Below, piece by piece: positions 24,617 to 26,170 of a DNA stretch of 26,170 bases. The notes below the pieces were generated by a model, which was not told the DNA's origin, made no database searches, and saw only the letters and a list, made by a program, of their open reading frames with translations. The stretch comes from an uncultured Opitutales bacterium (lineage in GTDB: Bacteria > Verrucomicrobiota > Verrucomicrobiia > Opitutales > Intestinicryptomonadaceae). The first letter of the stretch is position 1. Each line of letters starts with the position of its first letter. The stretch covers positions 1 through 26,170 of the forward strand of contig URAJ01000031.1 in the NCBI GenBank assembly GCA_900545715.1, given 5' to 3'. The position numbers and the translations under genes are program-made.

Positions 24617-26170
24617 TCAGCCCTCCGGTACAAATACTGACATATCCAGCTTCAAGTCGCCCGACTGCCTGAGCTCCTCAATAAATCTGGGTATGTTGCC
24701 AGTGGCTACATGCCTGCCCACCACCTTGAACTTTTCATCGTAGCCCTCCTGCTCGTAAGTGAAAATATCCTGCAACAAAATCGTGTTGTTTTCGCGGCCG
24801 CATACCTCCGTTATCTTAACGATTTTTCTCGAGCCGTCGGGCATGCGCGTCTGCTGGACTATCAGATTTATCGCGGACGCAATTTGCTCGCGTATTGCGG
24901 ACGACGGAAGCTCGAACCCCGCCATCATCACCATATTTTCAAGCCTTGAAAGCGCGTCGCGCGGGTTGTTCGCGTGGCAGGTCGTCATCGAGCCGTCGTG
25001 GCCGGTATTCATCGCCTGCAACATATCGAGCGCCTCCGCTCCGCGACACTCGCCGACTATGATTCTGTCAGGGCGCATTCTCAGCGTGTTTATAACCAAG
25101 TCCCTTATCGTAATGCGCCCCTGCCCTTCAATATTTGCGGGCCGCGCCTCCAATCTGCACAGATTCTCGTGCGTAAGCTTGAGCTCGGCGGAGTCCTCGA
25201 CCGTTATTATGCGCTCGCGCTCCGGAATGAACTGCGACAATATGTTCAAGAGAGTCGTCTTTCCCGACCCGGTACCGCCGGATACCAATATGTTGCGCCT
25301 GGACCTCACAGCCTCCTTTAAAAATTCGGCCATCGGGCGGCTGAGACTCCCAAAGCGTATCAAGTCCTCGTCAGTTAGCTTTTTCGCCGCAAACTTTCGT
25401 ATTGTCACAAGCGACCCGTCGAGCGACAGCGGCGGTATGACGGCATTCACTCGCGAGCCGTCGTCAAGGCGCGCGTCAACCATCGGAGACGCCGCGTCTA
25501 TGTGCCTTCCAAGCGGCTCCACTATGCGCTGGATTATCGACTGCAAATGCGCCTCTCCATTAAAGCGCACTCCCGTCCTATACTGAATCCCATTGCTTTC
25601 CACAAAAATATTGTCAGGGCCGTTTATCATTATTTCCGATATGTCTGTCGCCCTCAATAGCGGCGACAGCGGCCCCAACCCGATTAGATCGTCCATTAGA
25701 ACGGCGCGGAACTTTTCTATCTGTATGCTGCCGGGTATGCGGTGCCGTATCTCACGCAATGCCTGGTCGAGCGCGTCCTCAACCTTCGGGCGCATTCCCT
25801 CCGCGGATATTTTGTTTGAAGGAGCCCCCGTTATATTGAGTATCTCGAGCACGCGCGATTGGACAACCCTCGCAAGCTCGAGCATTTCGTCGGAATACAT
25901 TTCAGTTTCCGTCTGGGCGTTGTAAATCGGCATTCCGCCCCCCGACGGCGGCGGCGCCTTGCGGCCGGCTCCCCCGGCTGCTGCCTGCGCACCCGCCGAA
26001 ACTGACAGCTCGAACCCGCCAATCTTTATATTGTCCGACGGCGACACCGTTCTGCGTCCGCTAATCCTCTCGCCGTTTATCCATGTTCCGGACGTGCTCG
26101 AATTGTCCTCTATGAAACAGCCGTTTTCCGCCGCGCCAACAACTGCGTGGCGCCTCGAAACCGTCATGTC
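24617..26170 (-). CDS. tadA: TadA/CpaF-type ATPase with N-terminal FHA domain (partial, cut by window edge)
   Basis: At least 517 residues; the reading frame runs through the right edge, so the true start is outside. The visible N-terminus is the second half of a canonical FHA domain: DMTVSRRHAVV and SGTWING retain the Ser, Arg, His and Asn-like elements expected for phosphothreonine binding. An Ala/Gly/Pro linker (about 58-78) connects to the ATPase: NTD with ISEIMINGPDNIFVE, Walker A GGTGSGKT (about 297-304), VEDSAELK, Walker B region RPDRIIVGECRG (365-376), and His box GHDGSMTTCHANNP (389-402). It powers pilin assembly via TadB/TadC, encoded directly after it. FHA-CpaF fusions are known in other bacteria; here the kinase partner is encoded nearby. 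Confidence 0.94.
   Translation of the reverse strand, partial: DMTVSRRHAVVGAAENGCFIEDNSSTSGTWINGERISGRRTVSPSDNIKIGGFELSVSAGAQAAAGGAGRKAPPPSGGGMPIYNAQTETEMYSDEMLELARVVQSRVLEILNITGAPSNKISAEGMRPKVEDALDQALREIRHRIPGSIQIEKFRAVLMDDLIGLGPLSPLLRATDISEIMINGPDNIFVESNGIQYRTGVRFNGEAHLQSIIQRIVEPLGRHIDAASPMVDARLDDGSRVNAVIPPLSLDGSLVTIRKFAAKKLTDEDLIRFGSLSRPMAEFLKEAVRSRRNILVSGGTGSGKTTLLNILSQFIPERERIITVEDSAELKLTHENLCRLEARPANIEGQGRITIRDLVINTLRMRPDRIIVGECRGAEALDMLQAMNTGHDGSMTTCHANNPRDALSRLENMVMMAGFELPSSAIREQIASAINLIVQQTRMPDGSRKIVKITEVCGRENNTILLQDIFTYEQEGYDEKFKVVGRHVATGNIPRFIEELRQSGDLKLDMSVFVPEG

Noticed and set aside
24759..25586. 275-codon plus-strand open frame opposite tadA
   Set aside because: Antisense shadow of the highly conserved ATPase core; no motif of its own.
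1..26170. CRISPR array, tRNA or rRNA genes, prophage or complete insertion sequence
   Set aside because: No regularly spaced repeats, no tRNA cloverleaf or rRNA-like segment noticed, and no intact transposase or integrase.

Overview
The window comes from a diderm (Gram-negative-type) bacterium. It encodes an outer-membrane efflux lipoprotein, a MacA/MacB-type tripartite pump and a Tad (tight adherence, type IVc) pilus apparatus. I cannot name the species. FHA-domain Tad proteins, a Ser/Thr kinase, an AraC regulator and mixed base composition would fit a member of the PVC group (for example Verrucomicrobiota), but that is a low-confidence inference and no rRNA or other marker gene is present.

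Layout. (1) About 80-5868, minus strand: an AraC-type regulator, then an efflux operon of periplasmic adaptor, ABC ATPase, MacB-type permease and NodT/OprM-type outer-membrane lipoprotein. The four efflux genes overlap or nearly abut. (2) About 5.9-11.1 kb, plus strand: a visibly AT-richer accessory stretch. It holds a small acyl-carrier-protein/AMP-ligase/SDR operon linked by ATGA overlaps, a decayed reading frame after it, a class I mannose-6-phosphate isomerase and a family 2 glycosyltransferase. These are separated by long gene-poor gaps that look like decay. The theme is surface glycan or acyl decoration. (3) 11.3-17.7 kb, plus strand: the first Tad cluster. It runs Flp pilin, a probable terminator, prepilin peptidase, TadE-like, TadG-like, a second TadE-like, a small exported protein, a TadA/CpaF ATPase without an FHA domain, and a Ser/Thr protein kinase. 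(4) 17.8-26.2 kb, minus strand and convergent: the second Tad cluster. Read in transcription order it runs FHA-TadA ATPase (cut by the window edge), TadB, TadC, two large FHA-TM-periplasmic proteins, a second Flp-like prepilin, and an HExxH metalloprotease. A hairpin with a T-run lies between the two operons for each direction.

How it may work together: the two convergent operons supply most of one Tad machine (pilins, pseudopilins, prepilin peptidase, ATPases and inner-membrane platform). CpaB/RcpC, the CpaC/RcpA secretin and TadZ are not in the window and may lie beyond 26170. The most unusual feature is a Ser/Thr kinase embedded with a pilus that carries four FHA-type domains. Only the FHA domain of the motor ATPase keeps the visible phosphothreonine-pocket residues. 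The others are degenerate and sit on single-pass membrane proteins, recalling the scaffold role of FHA-fold domains in type III secretion rings. A phospho-switched Tad motor with an FHA-built inner-membrane collar is the main hypothesis.
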